A stretch of DNA of 10,598 nt from Pyrinomonadaceae bacterium (GTDB taxonomy: Bacteria; Acidobacteriota; Blastocatellia; Pyrinomonadales; Pyrinomonadaceae). The notes beneath the pieces were generated by a model. That model was not told where the DNA came from, did not search any database, and saw nothing but the letters and a program-made list of their open reading frames with translations. Within the stretch, counting starts at the first letter, position 1. Each line of letters starts with the position of its first letter. The stretch covers positions 1 through 10,598 of the forward strand of contig JACCTF010000019.1 of NCBI GenBank assembly GCA_013812565.1. Direction: 5' to 3'. The translations under genes and the position numbers were made by a program. Below are positions 1-6,864 of this stretch, one piece after another.

Positions 1-1179
1 CCCACGCCTACCCCCGATTCAACGCCTACTCCAACGCCTACTCCTAGTCCAACACCTACCCCCAGTCCAACGCCTACACCCGGGCCAACACCCGCCGCCG
101 TGCAATTTGCCGCCTCAAACTACACCACCAGTGAGAGCGCAGGCAGCATAACTATCAACGTTACGCGATCAGGTGATACTAACGGTGAAGTCACGGTCGA
201 TTATGTCTCCAATGACAATTACGCCCTCGTACGGTGCGACAACATCAACGGCACCGCGTACGCTCGCTGCGACTATGTTACGGCTGCCGGAACACTTAGA
301 TTTGCCGTCGGTGAATCGACCAAGACATTCAACATGCTGATCGTCGACGATACCTTTGTCGAAGGAGCCGAGACCTTCAGCCTTTCCTTAAGCAATTCGT
401 CGGGACTTCCCCTCGGGAACACCACTACGACGACAGTTACCATCGCAGATAATGACACTACAGCGTCAGCCGGCAACCCAATTGATCAAAGCGCATTTTA
501 TGTGCGTCAACACTACCTTGACTTCCTCAGCCGCGAACCCGAGTCTGAAGGATTCAATGCCTGGAAAGGCGTGCTCGACCGGTGCAACGGCGGATTTGAC
601 GGTAGCGATCCGACATGTGACCGCATCGCCGTATCTTCAAGTTTCTTCAGTTCAGAAGAGTTTCAAATGAAAGGGTATTTTGTCTACCGCTTCTATAAAG
701 CAAGCTTGGGTAGGCGACCCACATACGCGGAGATCATTCCGGACATGGTCAGGGTCACTGGTGAGACCGCCAACGAGCTATATGCCAAGCGTGATGCTTT
801 TGCAGCTAACTGGGTTAATCGACCGGATTTCAAAGCGAAATACGATCAATTTTCTGGTGCCGCATATGTCGACGAGTTGCTGAAGACGGTCGGCGTAACG
901 CTGGGCAACCGCGATCAGTTAGTGAGCGAATTCCAGAGTGGGGTAAAAAACCGCGCCCAGATAGTACGAGCGATTGTGGAATCTCCCGAGGTAAACGCTC
1001 GTGAATACAATGGGGCGTTTGTCGCAATGCAGTACTTCGGGTATTTGAGAAGAGACCCAGAGCCGGAAGGGTATGATGCGTGGCTGAAGTACCTTACTGC
1101 TAATCCGACAGACTCTCGCACAATGGTGTGGGGGTTTGTGACTTCGACTGAGTACCGGTTGCGATTTGGTCAGCCTTGA
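1..1179 (+). CDS. Secreted Calx-beta / DUF4214 protein, 3' part (5' end outside window)
   Basis: The frame is open from base 1 to the TGA at 1177-1179, so this is the last 392 residues of a longer protein. A GTG at 100 lies inside the protein and is not the start. In-window residues 1-33 are a Thr/Pro linker of [TSG]PTPTP units. Residues 34-152 are a Calx-beta domain, recognised by the DD..VEGAETF strand and the closing TIADND; it carries two cysteines (about 79 and 90) in an inserted loop. Residues 162-392 match the DUF4214 module common in Acidobacteria: FYVRQHYLDFLSREPE.GF.AW near 166-188, a CN...TC pair near 195-206, YRFYKASLGRRP near 229-240, FVAMQYFGYLRRDPE near 340-354, and the ending TSTEYRLRFG. 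Such proteins are usually exported and built of repeated beta domains; Calx-beta often binds calcium. The actual ligand is unknown, and the signal peptide and earlier domains are off-window. Confidence 0.88.
   Translation, partial: PTPTPDSTPTPTPTPSPTPTPSPTPTPGPTPAAVQFAASNYTTSESAGSITINVTRSGDTNGEVTVDYVSNDNYALVRCDNINGTAYARCDYVTAAGTLRFAVGESTKTFNMLIVDDTFVEGAETFSLSLSNSSGLPLGNTTTTTVTIADNDTTASAGNPIDQSAFYVRQHYLDFLSREPESEGFNAWKGVLDRCNGGFDGSDPTCDRIAVSSSFFSSEEFQMKGYFVYRFYKASLGRRPTYAEIIPDMVRVTGETANELYAKRDAFAANWVNRPDFKAKYDQFSGAAYVDELLKTVGVTLGNRDQLVSEFQSGVKNRAQIVRAIVESPEVNAREYNGAFVAMQYFGYLRRDPEPEGYDAWLKYLTANPTDSRTMVWGFVTSTEYRLRFGQP
28..99 (+). repeat. 18-bp tandem coding repeat (Thr-Pro linker)
   Basis: Four 18-bp units (28-45, 46-63, 64-81, 82-99) encode the six-residue pattern [TSG]-P-T-P-[TA]-[PA]. 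The first three are nearly identical; the fourth is diverged. The unit keeps the reading frame, so copy-number change would only lengthen or shorten the flexible linker before the Calx-beta domain. The repeat may extend past the left edge. Confidence 0.75.
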
Positions 1180-1249
1180 CCCGAATCTCAAAATCTCAAT
1201 GCGGTACTTGAACGTAGAGGACGAACTCGGATTTACTTCCAAGCAAGCT

Positions 1250-1319
1250 GCGATGGACAGGATGCACAAGATGTCTTACTCAAGTTCTATGAGTTTACTC
1301 TACTGATCCTGTCCATCGC
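1250..1319. terminator. Long inverted repeat between convergent genes
   Basis: GCGATGGACAGGAT at 1250-1263 is repeated as its exact reverse complement at 1306-1319: a 14-bp perfect stem around a 42-base loop. The loop contains a smaller hairpin, ACTCA/TGAGT, near 1279-1295. It sits between the stop of the plus-strand gene (1179) and the stop of the minus-strand gene (1334), and is followed on the plus strand by T-rich TGTTTATTC. Position suggests a transcription end signal serving one or both genes. The long loop is unusual for an intrinsic terminator, so a degraded small mobile element or another structured RNA is also possible. Confidence 0.5.
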
Positions 1320-1333
1320 TGTTTATTCAAACG

Positions 1334-1930
1334 CTACACACCAGAGCCGTAGCCTCCGCCGCCCGGCGGATTGCTGAAGTTCGGCGGAGGCGGTGGCGAC
1401 GTCGGCTGTCCGCTGAAGTCCGGCGGGGGCGGTGGAGTTGACGAAGCATCCATGCCGCCTTTACGTTTCTCGAAGATCGCCACGCCGATGAGGCCGCCAA
1501 TGGTCGCAAAGCCCACGAGAAGAGCGCTCCCGATGAGTCCCATCAAAATCGCCCCGGGCAACTGCTGCGCGATTGTTTGACTCTGTGCTACTTCGGCTTG
1601 CCGGCGAAATGCTTCGGCGGCCTCCGGGCCAAATCCCTGTACGAAGCTTCCGAGGAATTCAAGCAGAGCACTTTGCATAAGGAAGCTGAGCGGAATGCCA
1701 ACCACAAGGTAGATCGCTGCACCAATCGCACCGGCGAGCAGTCCGAGAATCGCGCCGTCGCCAACTCGCACCGGAGCGGATGAACTTTTGATGTAGAGAT
1801 ACGAAGCTAGTGCCCCGCCGAGGATTGCCCACGAGCAACAGCACGCGTTGCCGAGACTGATGAACGGGATCGCTGACAGCAGCCCCAGCACAACGCCGCC
1901 GATCAACGCTGGTTGAAGTTTATTATTCAT
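1334..1930 (-). CDS. Four-helix membrane protein with proline-rich tail, function unknown
   Basis: The product is 198 residues. It starts at ATG 1930-1928, with GGAGA about 12 bases upstream (plus-strand 1942-1946), and stops with TAG. I do not recognise a named family. Four hydrophobic segments are visible, at about 6-26, 29-48, 59-85 and 127-153, rich in Gly and Ala. Three consecutive cysteines (30-32) open the second segment. After KRK at 155-157 the tail (about 165-198) is proline- and glycine-rich, with a duplicated PPPPP[DN]FS element, and is probably cytoplasmic or a surface for protein contact. An AT-rich (TA)n tract at 1987-1996 upstream may hold the promoter. The DUF2085 gene lies 130 bp upstream in the same direction, so these two may be co-transcribed. 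Confidence is high that it is a membrane protein and low on any role. Confidence 0.8.
   Translation of the reverse strand: MNNKLQPALIGGVVLGLLSAIPFISLGNACCCSWAILGGALASYLYIKSSSAPVRVGDGAILGLLAGAIGAAIYLVVGIPLSFLMQSALLEFLGSFVQGFGPEAAEAFRRQAEVAQSQTIAQQLPGAILMGLIGSALLVGFATIGGLIGVAIFEKRKGGMDASSTPPPPPDFSGQPTSPPPPPNFSNPPGGGGYGSGV
1375..1435 (-). repeat. 22-bp direct repeat encoding the proline-rich tail
   Basis: Bases 1375-1396 and 1414-1435 match at 20 of 22 positions. On the minus strand they encode the two PPPPP[DN]FS elements of the membrane protein tail. The 39-bp offset is a multiple of three, consistent with an in-frame duplication of 13 codons. Confidence 0.65.
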
Positions 1931-2060
1931 CTTTTGTTTTATCTCCGCTTATGGCATTCAGCAAAGCATTGGTTCCGCATGCTCAAAATATATATACACA
2001 ACTTACGAGCAATCACTCACCGCCCGCTCGACGAGCGCCCTGGCGTTGTCGTACCGCTCA

Positions 2061-2618
2061 TTAGTTTTGCGCTTCGTTCGCTTTCGGCGCGGCAAAGAAA
2101 CTACGCCAGCTAACCCGGCTCAAATCCACCAAGCCAGGCATAACGTAAAAGACCGCTGCCGCGCCGAGCAGTGCGCCGGTAATTGAGCGTGAGAGATGTG
2201 TGTTCTCCCACAAACCTGCGTAGCCAAGCGCCCAATCGATTGTGGTCGGCAGCACCGCCGCAATCAACCATGCACGCGCCGGAACGCTGATTTGATCGAG
2301 CGCTCGCACCAGCGGATAGACGACAAGGCCAGCGACAAAACCTCCGTATAATCCAAAGCATCGCGCGCACACAGCATGTGGATAACCTTCGAGATAGATG
2401 GAACGCTCCGTTATCTGATGGCACACCGGGCCGAAAGCTTTATAAATAACGCGCGCGATAAAAGGATGCCCGTGCGCCAGACAAAGCGGCGCAAGTAGTA
2501 CCAGACCGAAAACGACGAACGCGCTCAACACGGCCGCGAGCCACATAAGCAACGGCTTCTTCAGCGACCGCGTAACCGGCGCACACTGCGGAATGTATGC
2601 GCTAACCGAAGCAGGCAT
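2061..2618 (-). CDS. DUF2085 family integral membrane protein
   Basis: I place the start at ATG 2618-2616, giving 185 residues. A longer frame from a TTG at 2651 adds only 11 residues (RFQISNFQIL and similar) that are translated 7-bp repeat, so I reject it. No clear Shine-Dalgarno precedes the ATG; Met25 (MWLAAVL) is another possible start. The DUF2085 signature is plain: CHQ at 66-68, CARCFGLYGG at 84-93 (CxxC with Gly-rich follow-on), and TTIDW...WENTHLSRSITG at about 125-148. Hydrophobic segments lie at about 23-48, 86-107, 115-133 and 146-163. The paired Cys-His/CxxC residues suggest metal or redox chemistry, but the family has no settled function. It lies 102 bp after glpX in the same direction and ends in a charged, soluble tail. 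Confidence 0.85.
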   Translation of the reverse strand: MPASVSAYIPQCAPVTRSLKKPLLMWLAAVLSAFVVFGLVLLAPLCLAHGHPFIARVIYKAFGPVCHQITERSIYLEGYPHAVCARCFGLYGGFVAGLVVYPLVRALDQISVPARAWLIAAVLPTTIDWALGYAGLWENTHLSRSITGALLGAAAVFYVMPGLVDLSRVSWRSFFAAPKANEAQN

Positions 2619-2621
2619 AAG

Positions 2622-2668
2622 AATTTGAAAGTTGGAGATTTGAAATCTCAAATCTTCAACTAGAAATT
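2622..2668. repeat. Hairpin in 7-bp repeats just upstream of the DUF2085 start
   Basis: Bases 2630-2643 pair with 2648-2661 around a four-base loop (AATC): 14 positions, 13 Watson-Crick plus one G.T position (2635/2656), which becomes an A.C mismatch in minus-strand RNA. Outer arms AATTT (2622-2626) and AAATT (2664-2668) can extend it past a small interior loop. The right part is built of heptamers TGAAATC, TCAAATC, TTCAACT. On the minus strand the hairpin ends 4 bases before the ATG at 2618, so it may block ribosome entry or reduce read-through from glpX. Confidence 0.55.
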
Positions 2669-2693
2669 ACCCCTTAAGCATTTGTCTTCTCTT

Positions 2694-2736
2694 ACAAATC
2701 GCAAATCGGCAATCACAAATCTAAAATCTAATAATC
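2694..2736. repeat. Degenerate 7-bp tandem repeats at the glpX 3' end
   Basis: Five heptamers lie exactly in register: ACAAATC (2694), GCAAATC (2701), GGCAATC (2708), ACAAATC (2715) and TAAAATC (2722), followed by an eight-base TAATAATC. The consensus is NNAAATC. The array runs over the glpX stop codon (2721-2723) and supplies its last residues (IIRF). The same heptamer type recurs in the hairpin at 2641-2661. Confidence 0.65.
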
Positions 2737-3782
2737 ACGTCCGGCCCACCTTCGACATGCACCGTGTCGATAAAGCGTATGTGCCGCGAGTCCGTGTTCA
2801 TCACGAGCGAGTGCGTCCGTTTGCCTGCGCCGAAGAAGCGCACGCCGCGAAGCAGCGCGCCGTCGGTCACGCCGGTCGCCGCGAAGATAATCTTTTTGCC
2901 GGGCGCAAGATCGTTTGTATCGTAGATTTTGTTCGGGTCGTTGATGCCCATCTCGCGCAGACGATTGATGACTTTCTCCTTCGGTGGCACTTTGCTCGCA
3001 TCAACCATTAAACGATCTTGATCAAAGACCAGACGAGCCTGAATCTCGCCGTTCAAGCACTTGAGCGCGGCGGCCGTTAACACACCTTCGGGCGCGCCGC
3101 CGATGCCCATTAAGGCGTGGATGTTTGTGCCGGCGACGGCGGCTGAGATGCCTGCCGACAGATCGCCATCACCGAGCAAGCGAATGCGTGCTCCTGCGTT
3201 GCGTATATCCTGAATCAGCTTTTGGTGTCGTGGACGTTCAAGCACCATCACTGCCAAATCTTCGATGTCGCGCCCTAATTTTCGCGCGATGGCTTTCAAG
3301 TTATCCTTGACCGGCGCATCAATATCTATCGCACCACGCGATGATGGGCCGACCACAATCTTGTCCATGTAAATGTCCGGAGCGTTCAACAAGCCGTTGC
3401 GTTCCGAGGCGGCGAGCACGGAGATAGCATTGTTGGCGCCAACCGCGCAGAGGTTCGTACCTTCAAGCGGATCAACTGCGATGTCAACTTCAGGGAAAGA
3501 ATCATGTATCTCGGCGCTGTGATTACCACTGTTTTTGCTGGCACCCTCGCCCACTTCTTCGCCGATGTAGAGCATCGGCGCCTCGTCGCGTTCGCCTTCA
3601 CCGATCACCACGCGCCCGCACATCGGAACTGTATCCATCACCTCGCGCATCGCCTCGACGGCGACGTGATCGGAATACTTGCGATCACCTTGTCCCATCG
3701 TGCGTGCCGCGGCAATCGCTGCTGCCTCACATACACGGAGGAAATCCAGAGACAGATGCTCGGTTCTCAACTCATGCCTCAC
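2721..3782 (-). CDS. glpX: Class II fructose-1,6-bisphosphatase
   Basis: The enzyme hydrolyses fructose 1,6-bisphosphate to fructose 6-phosphate plus phosphate, the committed step of gluconeogenesis, in the cytoplasm with a divalent metal. The 353 residues begin [21 protein letters not shown], the usual GlpX N-terminus. They contain GQGDRKYSD (30-38, equivalent to the E. coli Asp33 region), [15 protein letters not shown] (61-75), the metal-binding DPLEGT (104-109), GDGDLSAGI and [14 protein letters not shown]. The only in-frame start is GTG at 3782-3780, backed by GGAG seven bases upstream; a stop lies two codons further up. About 15 extra residues (80-98) stand between EEVG and VDIAVDP compared with E. 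coli GlpX. Some bacterial class II enzymes also hydrolyse sedoheptulose 1,7-bisphosphate, which cannot be excluded. The terminator at 3962-4020 suggests it has its own promoter. Confidence 0.95.
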   Translation of the reverse strand: MRHELRTEHLSLDFLRVCEAAAIAAARTMGQGDRKYSDHVAVEAMREVMDTVPMCGRVVIGEGERDEAPMLYIGEEVGEGASKNSGNHSAEIHDSFPEVDIAVDPLEGTNLCAVGANNAISVLAASERNGLLNAPDIYMDKIVVGPSSRGAIDIDAPVKDNLKAIARKLGRDIEDLAVMVLERPRHQKLIQDIRNAGARIRLLGDGDLSAGISAAVAGTNIHALMGIGGAPEGVLTAAALKCLNGEIQARLVFDQDRLMVDASKVPPKEKVINRLREMGINDPNKIYDTNDLAPGKKIIFAATGVTDGALLRGVRFFGAGKRTHSLVMNTDSRHIRFIDTVHVEGGPDVIIRF

Positions 3783-3789
3783 TGATCAT

Positions 3790-3793
3790 CTCC
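3790..3793 (-). promoter_or_regulatory. Ribosome binding site deciding the GTG start of glpX
   Basis: On the minus strand GGAG stands seven bases before GTG at 3782-3780. No ATG is available nearby and an in-frame TGA follows just upstream, so this site fixes the start. Confidence 0.75.
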
Positions 3794-3961
3794 GATCTTA
3801 AAATCGATAACTACAAAAGATTTGCAACGTTGACATCATGGTGAAAAGCGCCGTCATACTAGCAGAGGGGAAGCGCAAATAGTAGAGCCGCATAGGCGGC
3901 CGATGTCGTGTGCCTGCGCTTGAAATATCCGGCCGTTGCAGGAGAAATTCATTAAAAGAGA

Positions 3962-4020
3962 GACGCGGGACGTGCAGAGTACGAAGCACGCCAAGCTTTC
4001 CCTCTGTATGTTCCCGCGTC
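3962..4020 (-). terminator. Structured terminator after the acyl-CoA dehydrogenase gene
   Basis: GACGCGGGA (3962-3970) and TCCCGCGTC (4012-4020) form a 9-bp perfect stem. A second stem CAGAG/CTCTG (3975-3979 with 4002-4006) nests inside it, separated by a 4/5-base interior loop. It begins 18 bases after the TAA of the minus-strand gene and is followed on that strand by TCTCTTTTAATG, a U-rich run. This fits an intrinsic terminator with an extended head. The rest of 3783-4037 shows no gene. Confidence 0.55.
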
Positions 4021-4037
4021 GTTGTAGTTGATCTCAG

Positions 4038-5270
4038 TTAGTCAGCGGCGAGAGCTTCGCGAGTGTGCGCTAGCTTCCACGCCGGGAGAGTGCAGCGAGC
4101 CGGTTTCTCCTGTTTCAAACCGAGCGCCCAGTCCGCTTGCATCAGCGTGTGTATATCGCGCGTGCCTTCGTAGATTACAGCGGCTTTGCAGTTGCGCAGG
4201 TAACGCTCAACCGGGTAGTCGTTGGTGTAGCCGTTTGCGCCGTGAATTTCAATAGCCATCGACGCCGCCTTCTCGCTTCTAACCGTTGCCTGCCACTTCG
4301 CGAGACTTGCCGCGCGGGCGTTCGGCAGACCAGCGTTCTTTAAGTAACCCGCGTGCAGACATAGCAGATGACACATTTGAAAATCGGCTTCCATCTCGGC
4401 GATCTTCTGTTTCACCAGTTGATGATTAGCGATCTTGGTGCCGAACGTTTCGCGCTCTTTGGCGTACGCGATGGAAGCATCGCGTGCAGCGCGTATGAGG
4501 CCGGTGGCACCCGCGGCGACTGTATATCGTCCCTGCTCCAAAGCGAACATCGCAATCTTGAATCCTTCGCCTTCTTCGCCAAGCAGGTTCTCTTTCGGCA
4601 CGCCTACATCTTGCAACGAGAAGTATCCGGTGTTGCCCGCGCGAATCCCTAGCTTGCCGTGGATAGTGCCAGATGAGAAGCCCGGCATTGAACGCTCGAC
4701 GATGAAGCACGACATTCCCGTGTGGTCGCGCTGTCGTCGCTTCTCCTCATCGGTCCAGCAGAAGAAGAGAAAGTTATCAGCCACGTCTCCCAAGCTGATC
4801 CACATCTTCTCGCCGTTCAAAACATACTCATTGCCTTCGCGTCGCGCAGTGGAACGTGCGCCGATCACATCAGAGCCAGCGCCCGGCTCAGTGAGTCCGT
4901 AGGTTGCAATCTTTTCACCGCGTGCGGCGGGCACAAGATACTTGCGCTTCTGCTCCTCGGTTCCCCAGGTGAGCAACGTTAGCGAATGAAGCCCCGTGTG
5001 CACCGACATGATGACGCGCAGGAAAGTGTCAACGGCTTCGAGTTCCTCGCATACTATTCCGAGCGAGATATAATCGAAGCCTGCGCCGCCATACTCTTCC
5101 GGGATGCACACGCCCAGAAAACCAAGCTCAGCCATCTTGTCGAGAATCGAGCGGTCGAAGTGTTGTTTCTCATCGAGTTCCTTGATGTGTGGCGCGACTT
5201 CTTTCGTCGCAAACTCGCGGACGGCTTGACGTATCGCTTTGTGATCCTCGCTTAATTCAAAATCGATCAT
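4038..5270 (-). CDS. Acyl-CoA dehydrogenase (FAD), substrate unsettled
   Basis: The enzyme oxidises an acyl-CoA to the 2,3-enoyl-CoA with FAD, passing electrons to electron-transfer flavoprotein. I start it at ATG 5270-5268 (410 residues, MIDFELSEDH...), because GAGGGG stands four bases upstream; an ATG at 5291 would add seven unlikely residues. Residues 125-137 (GLTEPGAGSDVIG) fit the first family signature, KMWIS at 155-159 is the flavin-side strand, and EIHGANGY at 341-348 is a slightly relaxed second signature (Ala where Gly/Ser is usual). Glu368 in YEGTRDIH is the expected catalytic base. The His in YEGTRDIH also occurs in glutaryl-CoA dehydrogenases, so a decarboxylating or short-chain substrate is possible. 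About 20 residues extend past the usual C-terminus. No beta-oxidation partner genes adjoin it. Confidence 0.93.
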   Translation of the reverse strand: MIDFELSEDHKAIRQAVREFATKEVAPHIKELDEKQHFDRSILDKMAELGFLGVCIPEEYGGAGFDYISLGIVCEELEAVDTFLRVIMSVHTGLHSLTLLTWGTEEQKRKYLVPAARGEKIATYGLTEPGAGSDVIGARSTARREGNEYVLNGEKMWISLGDVADNFLFFCWTDEEKRRQRDHTGMSCFIVERSMPGFSSGTIHGKLGIRAGNTGYFSLQDVGVPKENLLGEEGEGFKIAMFALEQGRYTVAAGATGLIRAARDASIAYAKERETFGTKIANHQLVKQKIAEMEADFQMCHLLCLHAGYLKNAGLPNARAASLAKWQATVRSEKAASMAIEIHGANGYTNDYPVERYLRNCKAAVIYEGTRDIHTLMQADWALGLKQEKPARCTLPAWKLAHTREALAAD

Positions 5271-5274
5271 GTTT

Positions 5275-5280
5275 CCCCTC
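5275..5280 (-). promoter_or_regulatory. Ribosome binding site for the acyl-CoA dehydrogenase
   Basis: GAGGGG on the minus strand stands four bases before ATG 5270-5268 and supports that start over the ATG at 5291, which would place this purine run inside the coding region. Confidence 0.65.
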
Positions 5281-5314
5281 TTGACCAGCATCAGCAGTAT
5301 TAACTTCTTATAGA

Positions 5315-5339
5315 AGGCGCAATCGTTCGGCTTGCGCCT
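5315..5339. other. Hairpin in the cca/acyl-CoA dehydrogenase gap
   Basis: AGGCGCAA (5315-5322) and TTGCGCCT (5332-5339) form an 8-bp perfect stem with a 9-base loop. A weaker TTAGGT/ACCTAA hairpin lies at 5379-5399, nearer the cca stop. On the minus strand both follow cca and precede the dehydrogenase. Neither has a clean U-run, so they may be weak terminators or part of the dehydrogenase leader. Confidence 0.4.
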
Positions 5340-5424
5340 GCCGAGCTATTCTATCATCGCTAATGAGTAACGCTGGTATTAGGTTGTATGCAGACCTAAG
5401 GACCTTCATGGCTTTATACACTTG

Positions 5425-6831
5425 CTACTTCGCATTTATAATTTCCTGTGCAGCTTGCTTAGCTTCTCTGAGGTCGCGGACGCGCCCGTCGAGTTGCTGC
5501 TCGTAAACTGCACTAAGAATTTCTCCGACACGCGGAGATTGTGATAATCCCATCTCAATGAGGTGTCTTCCAAGAAGGATTGGCACGGGCGGGCGGGCCT
5601 CGACTTCCAACTCGCGTGCACGTTTGATGAACCACTCCTGCGCCTCCGCGCCGTACCATTTCTCCCTCGGAACCCACGGCGCATTGCGGCCCAGTGAATC
5701 GGCTCGCGCGACGCGGTACAACAGATCAAGCTCGCAACGGCGTGCAAGCCGACGAAAAGCTCCGTCTGATACTTCGTCGCGCTTTCTGTAAAACTCACCC
5801 GGCTTGAGATGCTCGCGCACAAGGGCAACTACCTGCGCGCGCACGTCGTAGCCATCGAGCGTGTAAATCTTTAGACGATCAAGAAAGCTATCTGTCGGTT
5901 GAGCACCCGCTTCGTCGTGTCCACGCGAACGTAAGCGACCATCCGTGAACTCGGTTGTCGCAGGCTTGCCGAAGTCATGACACAAGGCAGCCAGCATCAC
6001 AGTGACTTGTTTGGCATAAGGCAGATCGTCGATGAGTTCACGAGCGCGGTCAACGACTAGATAAGTATGCACCTCAACATCGCCCTCCGGGTGCCACTCC
6101 TTTTCTTGCGGCACGCCGACCAAAGCTTCGATCTCAGGAAAGAGTTGTGGAGTCGCGCCCAGTTTCTGAAGCCACCCAAACCCGATTGAAGGACGCTGTG
6201 CGCGTAGAAGCAGTTTCTCTATCTCGCCCCAGATGCGCTCGGGAGGAAGGTCAGTCAGATCAATCGAGCGGCACAACTCAACCGTCGCAGGTTCAATATC
6301 AAACTCGAAGCGCGCGGCAAACTGCCCGGCACGCAAGACACGCAGGGAATCTTCGGGAAACGTTTCATGAGAAACAGCGCGCAGCAGTTTGCTATCAATG
6401 TCCGCTTGCCCATCAAAGGGGTCGATGATGTCGCCGGTCAGCGGATCAAGCAGGATCGCGTTGATGGTGAAATCGCGCCGCCTAGTGGCATCTTCAACCG
6501 TCATCGAGGGATCACCCTTAACGACAAAGGCGCGATGGCCGCGCCCCGCTTTACGCTCGCGCCTGGGCAAACTGACATCAATATCAGAACCGAGTTTGTA
6601 AACCGTGAAGGCTTCGCCGACAGCGTTAACATGTCCCATCTGGTCCAGCAGGAAACGCAGCCGCGCGGGTTCAATGCCGTACACTTCGATGTCCCAATCT
6701 TTCGGCACTAGGTTCATCAAAATGTCGCGAACCGAGCCGCCGACAAGCAGCGCTCGCCCGCCTTCTGCGCGCACCGCTTCAGCTAACTCTTTGGTTTTTT
6801 CGGGAAGGATGTCTGAAACATTGATACGCAT
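5425..6831 (-). CDS. cca: CCA-adding tRNA nucleotidyltransferase with HD domain
   Basis: The enzyme adds or repairs the 3' CCA end of tRNAs. The 468-residue protein has the class II nucleotidyltransferase head: GGSVRD at 31-36, catalytic carboxylates in DWD at 45-47, RRRDFTINAI at 117-126, and EDSLRVLRA at 160-168. PPERIWGEIEK (196-206) is the tRNA-side helix region. LFPEIEALVGVPQ...WHPEGD.EVHT (230-256) and CHDFGK (284-289) match the E. coli Cca segment joining the head to its HD domain, so the HD phosphohydrolase residues appear intact. Poly(A) polymerase I shares the head, but the LFPEI.AL.GVP...WHPE run is Cca-like. The start is ATG 6831-6829; no strong Shine-Dalgarno is seen. It lies 33 bp after the acidic-tail gene and downstream of glyS, which fits a tRNA maturation and charging operon. 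Confidence 0.93.
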   Translation of the reverse strand: MRINVSDILPEKTKELAEAVRAEGGRALLVGGSVRDILMNLVPKDWDIEVYGIEPARLRFLLDQMGHVNAVGEAFTVYKLGSDIDVSLPRRERKAGRGHRAFVVKGDPSMTVEDATRRRDFTINAILLDPLTGDIIDPFDGQADIDSKLLRAVSHETFPEDSLRVLRAGQFAARFEFDIEPATVELCRSIDLTDLPPERIWGEIEKLLLRAQRPSIGFGWLQKLGATPQLFPEIEALVGVPQEKEWHPEGDVEVHTYLVVDRARELIDDLPYAKQVTVMLAALCHDFGKPATTEFTDGRLRSRGHDEAGAQPTDSFLDRLKIYTLDGYDVRAQVVALVREHLKPGEFYRKRDEVSDGAFRRLARRCELDLLYRVARADSLGRNAPWVPREKWYGAEAQEWFIKRARELEVEARPPVPILLGRHLIEMGLSQSPRVGEILSAVYEQQLDGRVRDLREAKQAAQEIINAK

Positions 6832-6864
6832 TGAAGGCGTTGTGGAAGCATGTAATCTTTGTTG

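Noticed and set aside
919..1269. Minus-strand 116-codon frame antisense to the DUF4214 region
   Set aside because: No recognisable domain; it overlaps a well-supported plus-strand coding region entirely except for its start.
1985..2012. (TA)n tract with TTGCTC upstream as a promoter for the membrane protein gene
   Set aside because: The -35-like and -10-like parts do not reach a good match at 16-18 base spacing, so it is noted within the gene entry only.
2025..2037. Near-palindrome CGCTCGACGAGCG after the DUF2085 gene
   Set aside because: The one-base centre cannot form a tight hairpin without losing pairs, and no U-run follows. It could be an operator, but nothing supports that.
3830..3860. 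Plus-strand TTGACA with CATACT 19 bases later, resembling a promoter
   Set aside because: No plus-strand gene follows; it would only transcribe antisense to the acyl-CoA dehydrogenase. The spacing is also long, so chance is the simpler explanation.
4426..4902. Long open frames on both strands overlapping the acyl-CoA dehydrogenase
   Set aside because: They lack family motifs and start signals and are explained by codon bias of the real gene in GC-rich DNA.
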